A stretch of 64,000 nt of DNA from Nocardioides thalensis (GCF_013410655.1 NZ_JACCFP010000001.1:1116001-1180000); one strand, 5' to 3'. Numbered from the stretch's first letter, positions 48,314-58,126 are shown. Numbers and translations: made by a program. The notes: a model not told the origin generated them from the letters alone.

Positions 48314-49929
48314 CGACGGCCCAGGACGCCGAGGCTGACGAGCTGCGTGATCTGGCGACCCGCGGCACGCCGATCGGGCAGCGGATCAGCGGGCTCGAGT
48401 CCGCCATCGCCGCCGCGCGCGGCAAGCTCGACGAGACGCTCCTCGACGAGGTCGAGGCGACCGCCTCGCGGGCAGCCGGCCGGCTGCGCCTGTCGGCGAC
48501 CCACACCGTCGTCGCGATCGCGGGGGCGACCGGCTCCGGCAAGTCGTCGACGTTCAACGCGCTGACCGGGCTCGAGCTCTCCTCGACCGGCGTCCGCCGC
48601 CCGACCACCTCGTGGGCGACCGCGTGCGTGTGGGGGAGCGAGGGGGCCGAGGAGGTGCTCCAGTGGCTCGGCATCCCGCCGCGTCACCAGACGATGCGCG
48701 AGTCGATGCTCGACACCCGGCACGACGACCGTGCGCTCGACGGCGTCGTCCTCATGGACCTGCCCGACCACGACTCGACCGAGCTCGCCCACCACCTCGA
48801 GGTCGACCGGCTGGTCGAGCTCGCCGACCTGCTGGTCTGGGTGCTCGACCCCCAGAAGTACGCCGACGCGGCGATCCACGACCGCTACTTCGTGCCGTTC
48901 ACCGCCCACCAGGACGTCATGCTCGTCGTCCTCAACCACATCGACACGATCGCCGAGGACCGGCGTCAGGCGATGGTCGACGACGTACGCCGCCTCCTCG
49001 CCGCCGACGGTCTGCCCGATGTGAAGGTGCTCGCCGTCAGCGCGAAGACCGGCATCGGCATGGACGAGCTCCGCGCCGAGCTGGTGCGCCGGGTCGAGGC
49101 GAAGAAGGCGACGACCGCGCGCGCGGAGGCCGACCTGCGCGCGGCCGCCGAACGGCTGGAGCAGGCGGGCGGCGCGGGCCGCACCCGCGAGCTCCCGGCC
49201 CAGCGCGTGCGGGAGCTCGAGGACGCCGTCGCCGGCGCTGCCGGTGTGCCGACCACCGTCGCTGCCGTCGAGCGCGACGTGCGCCGCCGCGCATCCCGGG
49301 CGACGACCTGGCCGCCGCTCGCCCTGTTCGGCGGTCGTCGCGACCCGGAGCTCACGCTCGACGGACGGCCCAAGGTCAGCTGGGTGCAGCGGTCGACGGT
49401 CGACACCGAGACCCGCGCGCTCGTCGACGAGGCCACCGAGGGGTTGACCCCCGCGTGGGCCGACGGCGTACGCCGCGCCGGCACCGAGCGTCTCGACCAG
49501 CTCAGCGACCGGATCGACGCCGGCCTCGGGAAGGTCGACCTCGGCAGCGAGCGGCTGCCCGCGTGGGTCGGCCTGCTGAGGGGCGTCCAGTGGTCGCTGT
49601 TGCTGGCCGCCGTCGTCGCCGGGCTGTGGTGGGCCAACGTCGAGCTCGACCTCGTGCAGCTCGACGGGGAGCTCGGCTCGCCGACCGAGGTCGCGGGCTT
49701 CCCGCTCCCGGCCGTGGTGCTGGCCGGTGCGCTCGTCCTGGGACTGGTGCTCGCGGTGGTCGGCCGGCTCCTGGCGGGCAGCCTCGCCCGCTCCCGCGCC
49801 GAGCAGGCAGACGACCGGCTCCGCGAGGTCGTGACGGCCGCCGTCGCGGCGGAGGTGGTCACCCCGACCAGTGAGGCGCTGGCGTCCTACACCACCTTCC
49901 GCAACGGCATCGCCAGCGCGGTGCGGTGA
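48310..49929 (+). CDS. Membrane-anchored GTPase, second of a pair
   Basis: A 539-aa P-loop GTPase. G1 is GATGSGKSS (residues 72-80), GVRRPTTSWATA supplies the switch threonine, G3 is MDLPDHDS and G4 VLNHID, so base recognition is more complete than in its partner. A charged helical region follows, then two transmembrane helices close to the C-terminus (about residues 430-455 and 475-500). GTG 48310 overlaps the previous stop. The combination with the preceding GTPase suggests a heteromeric membrane-remodelling or division-related complex, as for actinobacterial DynA/DynB, though homology to those is not proven. Confidence 0.85.
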   Translation: MTTAQDAEADELRDLATRGTPIGQRISGLESAIAAARGKLDETLLDEVEATASRAAGRLRLSATHTVVAIAGATGSGKSSTFNALTGLELSSTGVRRPTTSWATACVWGSEGAEEVLQWLGIPPRHQTMRESMLDTRHDDRALDGVVLMDLPDHDSTELAHHLEVDRLVELADLLVWVLDPQKYADAAIHDRYFVPFTAHQDVMLVVLNHIDTIAEDRRQAMVDDVRRLLAADGLPDVKVLAVSAKTGIGMDELRAELVRRVEAKKATTARAEADLRAAAERLEQAGGAGRTRELPAQRVRELEDAVAGAAGVPTTVAAVERDVRRRASRATTWPPLALFGGRRDPELTLDGRPKVSWVQRSTVDTETRALVDEATEGLTPAWADGVRRAGTERLDQLSDRIDAGLGKVDLGSERLPAWVGLLRGVQWSLLLAAVVAGLWWANVELDLVQLDGELGSPTEVAGFPLPAVVLAGALVLGLVLAVVGRLLAGSLARSRAEQADDRLREVVTAAVAAEVVTPTSEALASYTTFRNGIASAVR

Positions 49930-50076
49930 GCCCGGCGGGCCACCTGGCGTCCACAGGGCTCGCGTCCGCAGATCTCCTCCACAGCTGATGCTCCCGCGGC
50001 TGCGCCGTGTCGGGCCCGACGACTGGACTCTCGTCCGATCGGCCGCACCGGCGGCCGGAGACTCGGAGGAGAGATC

Positions 50077-50598
50077 ATGTCCAGCGACGTCATCGTCACG
50101 CTCGAGGGATGGGTCGGCAACGACCCGCAGTCGTTCAGCGCCGGGGAGGTCAGCCTCGCCAAGTTCCGGCTCGGCCACACCCCGCGACGCTTCCGTCGCC
50201 AGACCGGGGACTGGGAGAACGGCGAGACCCAGTGGTTCACCGTCACCGCCTGGCGCCAGCTCGGCGCCCACTGCGTGCGCTCGATCCACAAGGGCGACCC
50301 GGTCATCGTGCGCGGCAGGCTGACGCAGCGCACCTGGCAGAACAAGGCGGGCGAGGACGTCGTCTCGCTCGAGGTCGAGGCGCTCTCCGTCGGCCACGAC
50401 CTGTCCATGGGGATCTCGAACTTCGTCAAGACCGTGGGCCTCGGGCGCGGTGACAACGGGCAGGTGTCGCGCGGCGGCCAGGCCGGCCAGGTCGACGCGG
50501 TCGACGTCGTGGCCGACTGGCGTGCGCCCGGTGCCGAGCCGGAGAAGCCGACCGCCCTCGCCGGCGGCGAGGGCCCGGGAGACTCCTCCGCGGCCTGA
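50077..50598 (+). CDS. ssb: Single-stranded DNA-binding protein, second (paralogous) type
   Basis: A 173-aa OB-fold protein. LEGWVGNDPQSF, AKFRLGHTPRRFRR, WFTVTAWRQLGAHCVRSIHKGDPVIVRGRL and VSLEVEALSVGHDL match bacterial SSB. ATG 50077 has an excellent GGAGGAGA site. It differs from housekeeping SSB by lacking the glycine-rich linker and the acidic DDDIPF-type tip; it ends GEGPGDSSAA, so it probably cannot recruit repair and replication partners in the usual way. Such paralogues (SsbB in Streptomyces) serve chromosome segregation or recombination. The spacer before it (49930-50076) has no further gene. Confidence 0.9.
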   Translation: MSSDVIVTLEGWVGNDPQSFSAGEVSLAKFRLGHTPRRFRRQTGDWENGETQWFTVTAWRQLGAHCVRSIHKGDPVIVRGRLTQRTWQNKAGEDVVSLEVEALSVGHDLSMGISNFVKTVGLGRGDNGQVSRGGQAGQVDAVDVVADWRAPGAEPEKPTALAGGEGPGDSSAA

Positions 50599-50612
50599 GC
50601 CGCGGAGGAGTC
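50581..50612. terminator. Bidirectional terminator-like hairpin with 14-bp perfect stem
   Basis: GACTCCTCCGCGGC and GCCGCGGAGGAGTC with loop CTGA, which is the ssb stop codon region. It separates ssb from the converging anti-sigma-like gene, whose stop lies 9 bp further. No T-tract. Confidence 0.65.
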
Positions 50613-50620
50613 ACCTCACA

Positions 50621-51457
50621 TCAGGGCTGATAGCTGACCCAGACCGGGTCCTGGACGAGCTCGAGCACCTGCTCGAACGTCAGCGGGGGAGCGTCCGCGG
50701 TCGGCGGTGCGTAGCCGGGCTTGTCGCCGGTGGAGTCGGCCACGTAGACGTTGATCGCGCCGCCGTCGGGGAGCACCAGGTCGGCGTTGTGGTAGGTCGT
50801 CCCCTCGTCGACCTCGGTCGAGACGTCCCCGATCACGGTCCCGTCCTCGTCGCGGATCAGCTCACAGCGCAGGTACTCCGGCTTGCACCCGATCCTCCGC
50901 TCGTAGGGGACCGGGTCGGCGGCGACGCTGGTGTGCTCCTCGCCGTTCTCGTCGGTCCACGTCCTGGTGCCGGTCGGGAGCTCCGCGATCGGCGGCTGCA
51001 GCAGCAGGTTGAACGCTCCGGTGCCCGTCGGCGCGTCGAGGTGCAGCCACAGGTTGCCGGGTTGTCCCCGGCGCTCCTCGGCGTCGGTCCCGGGGTCGGC
51101 GTTGGTCACCCCGCTCGGGAGCCTGGCCTCGAGCTCGGCGAGCATCCGCGGCGCGGGCATGCTCCACCACCCCTCGTCGACGGGCGGGAAGGGGTGGGAC
51201 GGCGACTGCGAGGGGGAGCCCCCGAGCGGCACCGGGTCGGGCGCCGTCGATCCGCCCCCGCCGAGCGCGGGGAAGGTCAGCGCGCCGACGGCGGCGATCG
51301 CGGAGATGCCGCCGGCGGCGACCGCGCCCCGTCGCCGGTTCCGGATCCGGCGGCCCGCGGCCATGGCGGTGGACGTCACGTCGGGGGCGGTGGTGTCGTG
51401 CAGGGCGCGGTGCAGGGTGGCGCGGACGTCGGCGCCGTCGTCGAGCTGGGTGTTCAT
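50621..51457 (-). CDS. Membrane protein paired with a SigE-type sigma factor, possible anti-sigma factor
   Basis: A 278-aa protein with a short cytoplasmic N-terminus (residues 1-44, RATLHRALHDTTAPDVTSTAMAA), one transmembrane helix (45-67) and an acidic extracytoplasmic domain of about 200 residues. There is no zinc-binding HxxxCxxC motif, so it is not a ZAS-type anti-sigma factor. Its ATG overlaps the sigma gene stop (ATGA). This position and topology are typical of the membrane partner of actinobacterial SigE-family sigma factors. Whether it inhibits the sigma factor is inference. Confidence 0.75.
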   Translation of the reverse strand: MNTQLDDGADVRATLHRALHDTTAPDVTSTAMAAGRRIRNRRRGAVAAGGISAIAAVGALTFPALGGGGSTAPDPVPLGGSPSQSPSHPFPPVDEGWWSMPAPRMLAELEARLPSGVTNADPGTDAEERRGQPGNLWLHLDAPTGTGAFNLLLQPPIAELPTGTRTWTDENGEEHTSVAADPVPYERRIGCKPEYLRCELIRDEDGTVIGDVSTEVDEGTTYHNADLVLPDGGAINVYVADSTGDKPGYAPPTADAPPLTFEQVLELVQDPVWVSYQP

Positions 51458-52035
51458 CGGTGGCTCCTGGAGGTGGGAGGGGCGGTGGTGGCGGCGACGC
51501 GGCGGCCGGGCTCGGCCTCGTCGGCCCCGTCGGCCGGGTCGGTCAGCAGCTCGCGCAGCGCGCGCAGGGAGCGCAGGCTGCGGTTCTTGACGGCCGCCTC
51601 CGACAGGTGCAGCAGCCGGGCGGTCTCGGCGACGGTGCGGTCCTCCCAGTAGCGGAGGACCACGACGGCGCGGTCCAGCGGAGCGAGCTCGCGCAGGGCA
51701 GCCATCAGGACGATGCGGTCGACGGGGTCCGTCGGCGCGAGGCCCGACCGATCGTCGACGCGCAGGTCGTGGTCGGCGACCGGCACCTCGCTGCTGCTGC
51801 GTCGCCGCTTGTCGGAGAGGAACGTCTTGATCAGGACGCCGTGGGCGTAGGCGACCGGGTCGTCGGCGGCGCTGACCCGGGACCACGACGCGTAGACCTT
51901 GGCGAGGGTCGACTGGAGCAGGTCCTCAGCGGCAGCGGTCGAGGTCGTGAGCAGCCAGGCGTTGCGGTAGAGGTTGGTGGACCGTGCGGCAGCGAACGCC
52001 GAGAACTCCTCGTCCTGCCGTGATCTTCGGCTCAT
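51454..52035 (-). CDS. SigE-family ECF RNA polymerase sigma factor
   Basis: A 193-aa group 4 sigma factor. Region 2 lies at residues 10-75 (FAAARSTNLYRNAWLLTTSTAAAEDLLQSTLAKVY, the segment that binds core enzyme and melts the -10), and region 4 at about 115-170 with the helix-turn-helix WEDRTVAETARLLHLSEAAVKNRS. Region 3 is absent, as in ECF factors. ATG 52035 follows a GAGGAG site. The actinobacterial SigE family directs stress-specific promoters; target genes are unknown. It forms an operon with the membrane protein gene downstream and is divergent from ettA. Confidence 0.93.
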   Translation of the reverse strand: MSRRSRQDEEFSAFAAARSTNLYRNAWLLTTSTAAAEDLLQSTLAKVYASWSRVSAADDPVAYAHGVLIKTFLSDKRRRSSSEVPVADHDLRVDDRSGLAPTDPVDRIVLMAALRELAPLDRAVVVLRYWEDRTVAETARLLHLSEAAVKNRSLRSLRALRELLTDPADGADEAEPGRRVAATTAPPTSRSHR

Positions 52036-52113
52036 GTGACTCCTCGTCGGAGGGATGTGGTGACACCGTAGAGACGTCACGACCCCGCTGGAGGTCTCAC
52101 GCGGGTTTCACCG

Positions 52114-52126
52114 TAGGCTCGGGTGC
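52114..52126 (+). promoter_or_regulatory. Candidate leaderless -10 element of ettA
   Basis: TAGGCT ends 7 bases before ATG 52127. The octamer CACCGTAG also occurs at 52064-52071 and 52109-52116, 45 bp apart. Confidence 0.45.
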
Positions 52127-53809
<1,683 letters not shown>

Positions 53810-53836
53810 GGCAAGGGCCGTCGGTCAGGCCGCCGG

Positions 53837-54367
53837 TCAGCCCCGGTCGTCGCGCAGCTCACGCTCCGGGTGGTCGCCGATGAGGCGGTCGGCGACCGCG
53901 TTCATCACCCGGCCGAGTGCCGCGAAGTCGTCGGCGTCGACGAGGTCGACGAGGTAGTCGCGCACGCCCGCGACGTGGCTCGGCGCCACGTTGCGGAGGA
54001 GCAGGTCGCCGCGGTCGGTCATCCGGCAGATGACGCCGCGGCCGTCGTCGGGCGACTCGCAGCGCTGGACCAGGCCGTCGGCCTCCATCCGCTTGACGGT
54101 GTGGGTCACCCGGCTGCGGCTGTGGGCGAGCGAGTCGGCGAGCCGCGCCATCCGCAGCTCGCCCTCGGACTCGGACAGGCGCACGAGGATCTCGTACTCG
54201 ACCAGCGAGATGCCGTGCTGGCTGCGGAGGTCCTCGTCGAGGCGGTCGAACAGCAGCGTGCTGCCGAGCACGAGCGCGCGCCACGACCGCTGCTGGTCCT
54301 TGTCGAGCCAGCGCGGCTCGCGGCGTCGCCACGCGTCCCGGGTCGACGCCCGGCCGTCCTCACTCAC
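53837..54367 (-). CDS. MarR-family transcriptional regulator
   Basis: A 176-aa winged-helix regulator. DKDQQRSWRALVLGSTLLFDRLDEDLRSQHGISLVEYEILVRL forms the dimerisation and first helices, LRMARLADSLAHSRSRVTHTVKRMEADGLVQR the recognition helix region, and RCESPDDGRGVICRMTDRG the wing with the DxR motif that contacts the minor groove. GTG 54367 has TACACT 6 bases upstream, consistent with a leaderless start. It probably responds to a small phenolic or lipophilic ligand. The thiolase gene is 43 bp further on the same strand. Confidence 0.92.
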   Translation of the reverse strand: MSEDGRASTRDAWRRREPRWLDKDQQRSWRALVLGSTLLFDRLDEDLRSQHGISLVEYEILVRLSESEGELRMARLADSLAHSRSRVTHTVKRMEADGLVQRCESPDDGRGVICRMTDRGDLLLRNVAPSHVAGVRDYLVDLVDADDFAALGRVMNAVADRLIGDHPERELRDDRG

Positions 54368-54379
54368 CCGGGAAGTGTA
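54368..54379 (-). promoter_or_regulatory. Candidate leaderless -10 element of the MarR gene
   Basis: On the minus strand TACACT ends 6 bases before GTG 54367. Confidence 0.4.
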
Positions 54380-54410
54380 GGACGGGATTCCACGACCCGT
54401 CGGGGTCACC

Positions 54411-55625
54411 TCAGCTGAGGCGCTCCAGGATGAGGGCCATCCCCTGACCACCGCCGACGCACATGGTGATGAGCCCGGTGCTCTTGTCGTGCCAGTCGAG
54501 CGAGTTGAGCATCGTGTTCTGGAGCCGGGCGCCGGTCATGCCGAACGGGTGCCCGACGGCGATCGCGCCGCCGTTGACGTTGAGCTTGTCGATGTCGACG
54601 CCCAGGTCCTCGGCCGAGGGCAGCACCTGCGCGGCGAAGGCCTCGTTGATCTCGACCAGGTCGATGTCGTCGATGGTCATGCCGGCGTACTTGAGGGCGT
54701 TGCGGCTGGCCTCGACCGGACCGAGGCCCATGATCTCGGGCGACAGGCCGCTGACGCCGGTGGACACGATGCGGGCGAGCGGGGTGAGTCCGAGCTCGGC
54801 GGCCTTGGTGTCGGACATGACCACGACCGCCGCCGCGCCGTCGTTGAGCGGGCAGCAGTTGCCGGCGGTGACCACGCCGTCGGGGCGGAAGACCGGCTGG
54901 AGCTGCGAGACGGCGTCGTAGGTGACGCCGGCGCGCGGGCCGTCGTCCTTCGTCACGACCGTGCCGTCGGCCAGCGTGACCGGGGTGATCTCCCGCTCCC
55001 AGAAGCCGTCGGCGATCGCCTTCTCGGCGAGGTTCTGCGACCGGACGCCGAAGTGGTCGAGGTCCTCGCGCTTGAGGCCGCGGATCGAGGCGACGTTCTC
55101 GGCCGTCTGGCCCATCGCGATGTAGACGTCGGGGAGCTGGCCGTCCTCGCGCGGGTCGTGCCACACCTTGCCGCCCTGGGCGTAGTCCTCGGTGCGCTTC
55201 TGCGCGTCGGCGAACTTCGGGTTCTTGGTGTTGGGGATGTGGTCGGACGTGCCGAACTGGAAGCGCGACACGGTCTCGACGCCGGCGGAGATGAAGACGT
55301 CGCCCTCGCCGGCCTTGATCGCGTGGAACGCCATCCGCGTGGTCTGCACCGACGAGGAGCAGTAGCGGGTGATCGTGGCGCCGGGGATCTCGTAGCCCAT
55401 CAGCGCGGTCACGTTGCGGGCCATGTTGTTGCCGGCCTCGCCGCCGGGGAGGCCGCAGCCGAGCAGGAAGTCGTCGACGTCGTTGGGGTCGAGGGCCGGG
55501 ATCTTCTCGAGGGCCGCGGTGGCGATCAGCGCGGTGAGGTCGTCGGGCCGGAAGTCCTTGAGGGACCCCTTGTTGGCCCGCCCGATCGGCGTACGGGCGG
55601 CGGAAACGATGACGGCCTCGGGCAT
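54411..55625 (-). CDS. Thiolase (acetyl-CoA C-acyltransferase)
   Basis: A 404-aa thiolase of the beta-oxidation or acetoacetyl-CoA type. The nucleophile is Cys89 in TRYCSSSVQT, the substrate-binding histidine is in GHPFGMTGAR, and the second catalytic cysteine in MCVGGGQGMA. EINEAFAAQVLPS is the conserved NEAFA block. ATG 55625 has a GAGGAG site upstream. Degradative and synthetic thiolases cannot be told apart safely from sequence. Neighbours are a MarR regulator and a tandem hot-dog thioesterase, both compatible with acyl-CoA metabolism. Confidence 0.96.
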   Translation of the reverse strand: MPEAVIVSAARTPIGRANKGSLKDFRPDDLTALIATAALEKIPALDPNDVDDFLLGCGLPGGEAGNNMARNVTALMGYEIPGATITRYCSSSVQTTRMAFHAIKAGEGDVFISAGVETVSRFQFGTSDHIPNTKNPKFADAQKRTEDYAQGGKVWHDPREDGQLPDVYIAMGQTAENVASIRGLKREDLDHFGVRSQNLAEKAIADGFWEREITPVTLADGTVVTKDDGPRAGVTYDAVSQLQPVFRPDGVVTAGNCCPLNDGAAAVVVMSDTKAAELGLTPLARIVSTGVSGLSPEIMGLGPVEASRNALKYAGMTIDDIDLVEINEAFAAQVLPSAEDLGVDIDKLNVNGGAIAVGHPFGMTGARLQNTMLNSLDWHDKSTGLITMCVGGGQGMALILERLS

Positions 55626-55751
55626 GACACTCCTCGTCGAGCGGGTCGGAAACGCCGCCCAGCCTAGTGCTGCCGCTCTGCAACGTGTTGCAGTCGTGTC
55701 GTATCCCACACCCGGTGCAGACAGTCCCACGGCGCGTGGAACGATGACGGC

Positions 55752-56648
55752 GTGCGGCATCGCTTCGCCTGTCCGGTCCGGTGGGCTGACCTCGACCTCC
55801 TCGGCCACGTCAACAACGTGCGGTACGTCGACTACCTCCAGGAGGCGCGGCTCGACATGCTCCGCGCGCACCGCGAGCAGTCGGGCGCGACGGGCGCCGG
55901 GGACGACCCGGCGGACGGCATCATCGTGATCCGGCACGAGGTGACCTACACGGCGCCGCTCGGCTTCCGGTTCCGCCCGGTCTTCATCGAGTGCTGGGTC
56001 ACCTCGCTCCGGGCGGCGACGTTCGCGATGTCCTACGAGGTGTTCCACGAGTCGCCGGAGGGCGAGCGCACGGTCTACCTCCGCGCGACGACGGTGCTGG
56101 CGCCGTACCGCCTCGACGAGGAGCGGCCCCGCCGCCTCAGCGCCGAGGAGCGCGCGGCACTCGAGATGTACGTCGAGGACGCGGCCCCGCTGCAGCGGCC
56201 GGCCCCGTTCAGCGTGCGCCGCAACGAGGAGCTCCGCTACCCGGTGCACGTCCGGTTCTCCGACGTCGACGTCTACCGCCACGTCAACAACGTCGTCTAC
56301 TTCGAGTACTTCCAGGAGGCGCGGATCCGGCTGCTCGCCGCGCTCGGTCGCGGGCTGACCGAGGTCCCGGAGGTGCACACGGTCGTCGCCCAGGCCGACG
56401 TCGACTACCTGGCGCCGATCACGCTCCGGGCCGCCCCCTACGACTGCTGGTCGCAGGTGGCTCGGGTCGGCAGCCGCTCGATGACGATCGAGTCGGAGAT
56501 CGCCGACGGCGACCGGGTCCTCGCCCGGGCCCGGGTGGTGATGGTCTTCTTCGACAGCGCGACCCAGCGGGCGACGGAGCCGCCCGCGGTCTACCGGGAG
56601 CGGCTGCTCGCGGCCCACGAGGGCAGGCCGCTCGCGCCGGTCTCCTAG
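55752..56648 (+). CDS. Acyl-CoA thioesterase with two tandem hot-dog (4HBT) domains
   Basis: A 298-aa protein with two consecutive 4-hydroxybenzoyl-CoA-thioesterase-like domains. Each has the active-site motif: WADLDLLGHVNNVRYVDYLQEARL in the first (residues 11-34) and FSDVDVYRHVNNVVYFEYFQEARI in the second (about 173-196). The catalytic Asp, and the following conserved HVNN, are present in both, so both domains may be active. It hydrolyses acyl-CoA to free acid and CoA. GTG 55752 was taken as the start (MRHRFACPVRW). It is divergent from the thiolase across 126 bp. Confidence 0.93.
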   Translation: MRHRFACPVRWADLDLLGHVNNVRYVDYLQEARLDMLRAHREQSGATGAGDDPADGIIVIRHEVTYTAPLGFRFRPVFIECWVTSLRAATFAMSYEVFHESPEGERTVYLRATTVLAPYRLDEERPRRLSAEERAALEMYVEDAAPLQRPAPFSVRRNEELRYPVHVRFSDVDVYRHVNNVVYFEYFQEARIRLLAALGRGLTEVPEVHTVVAQADVDYLAPITLRAAPYDCWSQVARVGSRSMTIESEIADGDRVLARARVVMVFFDSATQRATEPPAVYRERLLAAHEGRPLAPVS

Positions 56649-56657
56649 AAGCTGGAT

Positions 56658-57188
56658 CTAGGAGCTCTCCGGCGGGGGGAGCGCCCGCAGCTTCTTCAGT
56701 CCGCGGTGGCGGGCGACGCGGACGGCGACGGCGCTGATGCCGAGCGCCTGGGCCGTGCCCGCGACGTCGAGGTCGAGGACCTCCAGGCAGGTGATCACGT
56801 CACGCTCCCGCTCGGGGAGGGTCGCCAGCGCGTGCCGTACCCACGCCTCGCCGACGAGCGCCGACTCATGCCCGGGCACCGTCTCGTCGACGTGGAGCAC
56901 CACCCCGTTGCGTCGCCCTGCGCGACGACGGGCGTTGGAGGCGTGGTTGCGGGCGATGCCGAAGAGCCAGCCGGCGAAGTCGGAGGAGGATCCCTCGAAG
57001 TCGGCCACCTTCTCGGCGGCGACCAGCCAGGTCGCGGCAGCGAGGTCCTCGGCGGAGTCGCCGCCGGCAGCCGCCGCCCGGGTCTCCAACCACAACAACA
57101 AACGCCCGGCGTGTGCTCGGTAGAGCTCGCGCCAGGCTTCGGAGTCACCGCGTTTCGCCGCGGCGACGAGGTCGTCGTCGGATGTCAC
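56658..57188 (-). CDS. ECF-type RNA polymerase sigma factor
   Basis: A 176-aa sigma-70 family protein: region 2 near the start (LVAAAKRGDSEAWRELYRAHAGRLLLWLETRAA), LFGIARNHASNARRRAG as the -10 recognition helix, and a region 4 helix-turn-helix (VITCLEVLDLDVAGTAQALGISAVAVRVARHRGL). GTG 57188 is the best start; in-frame ATG codons at 57299 and 57257 would add 37 or 23 residues of disordered sequence. The His-rich membrane protein gene lies upstream on the same strand, 149 bp away, and is its likely partner. Confidence 0.85.
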   Translation of the reverse strand: MTSDDDLVAAAKRGDSEAWRELYRAHAGRLLLWLETRAAAAGGDSAEDLAAATWLVAAEKVADFEGSSSDFAGWLFGIARNHASNARRRAGRRNGVVLHVDETVPGHESALVGEAWVRHALATLPERERDVITCLEVLDLDVAGTAQALGISAVAVRVARHRGLKKLRALPPPESS

Positions 57189-57263
57189 CGAGCGTGTTCG
57201 TTTCCTGTTCCCGGAGGTGGACGGCGGGCGGGTGGTGTGCGTCCCGATAGCGCACATCGTCTC

Positions 57264-57291
57264 GTTACTGCTACCCGGTGTCCCGGGTTCC
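57264..57291 (-). promoter_or_regulatory. Candidate ECF-type promoter upstream of the sigma factor gene
   Basis: On the minus strand GGAACC (57291-57286) is followed by 17 bases and GTAAC (57268-57264), resembling the GGAAC-N16-18-GTC/GTT pattern of ECF-dependent promoters. This would allow autoregulation. Confidence 0.3.
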
Positions 57292-57337
57292 GCCGTCATT
57301 CTGCGGGGTGGGCTGCCTCCTGGTCTAACTCCCGCGC

Positions 57338-58033
57338 TCAGCCGTGCGCGTGGTGGTCATGGCCGTGGCCGCGGCCGTTGCCGTGCTCCTGGTGGCCGTG
57401 GCCGTTCTTGGGGCCGCGCGGCCCCTTTCCCTCCTTGGGACCCCGGGGTCCCTTTCCATCCTTGGGGCCTTTTGGGTCGTGACCGTTCTTCGGTCCCTGC
57501 GGGCCTCGGTCGTCGCCACGGTCCCTGGGGCCCGTGTCCTTCTCGCCCTTGTCGCCGCGGTCGTCGCGACCGTCGTGCTTGCCCTCGTGCTTGAGGTCGC
57601 CGTCGGCGTGGCCCTTGCCCCGCGGCCCGGAGGCGTCCGCGTCGCCGTCGGTGCCGGACGACTGGTCGGGGGCTCCGGTGGAGTCTGTGGCGTCCGGCAG
57701 CCCCGGGGACGTGGGGCTGCCGGACGCGGTGGAAGCGTCGGAGTGTGGGGTTTCCGGCGCTTCGGTGCCCGGGGTGGCTGGTCCGTGCGTGGGCTGCTCC
57801 GCGGGGGCGACCGGTGAGTCGATCCCCGGCAGGGCTCCCGCAACCCACGTCGTGGCTCCGATGGCCGCGACCGAGGCCGCAACCGCCAGGAGCCGGACAG
57901 CAGTCGTCCGGGCAGTGTGTGGAGCCGGCGTCGACGCGGCGCTGAGCGCCGCCAGCCGGCCGAGCAGGACAGGATCGGGCTCGAGGGTCGGTGGGGCGAC
58001 CCGCAGCTGCTTCCTGTCGAACTTGCTCGTCAC
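57338..58033 (-). CDS. Single-pass membrane protein with collagen-like, His-rich extracytoplasmic tail; possible anti-sigma factor
   Basis: A 231-aa protein. Residues 1-42 are cytoplasmic (RKQLRVAPPTLEPDPVLLGRL) and 43-65 a transmembrane helix. From residue 66 the extracytoplasmic part is low-complexity: a Ser/Thr/Pro/Ala stretch, an Asp/Lys/Gly stretch, then GPK/GPR-type triplets (GPKDGKGPRGPKEGKGPRGP) reminiscent of collagen, and finally GHGHQEHGNGRGHGHDHHAH, rich in histidine. The latter could chelate metal ions. Position beside an ECF sigma gene suggests a sensor partner, but no anti-sigma domain is recognised in the short N-terminus. GTG 58033 is the start. Confidence 0.72.
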   Translation of the reverse strand: MTSKFDRKQLRVAPPTLEPDPVLLGRLAALSAASTPAPHTARTTAVRLLAVAASVAAIGATTWVAGALPGIDSPVAPAEQPTHGPATPGTEAPETPHSDASTASGSPTSPGLPDATDSTGAPDQSSGTDGDADASGPRGKGHADGDLKHEGKHDGRDDRGDKGEKDTGPRDRGDDRGPQGPKNGHDPKGPKDGKGPRGPKEGKGPRGPKNGHGHQEHGNGRGHGHDHHAHG

Positions 58034-58126
58034 ACCCCTACCTGTCGCCGGAGGACCGTGGCGTTACTTCCATGTCGCCTCGAATTCGCCCGGATCGACG
58101 TGGTCCGCGTCACACAGCGGTCGCGG

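Noticed and set aside
49930..50000. Two TCCACAG words before ssb as possible DnaA boxes or an origin
   Set aside because: They do not match TTGTCCACA, are only two, and no dnaA, dnaN or parAB genes are nearby.
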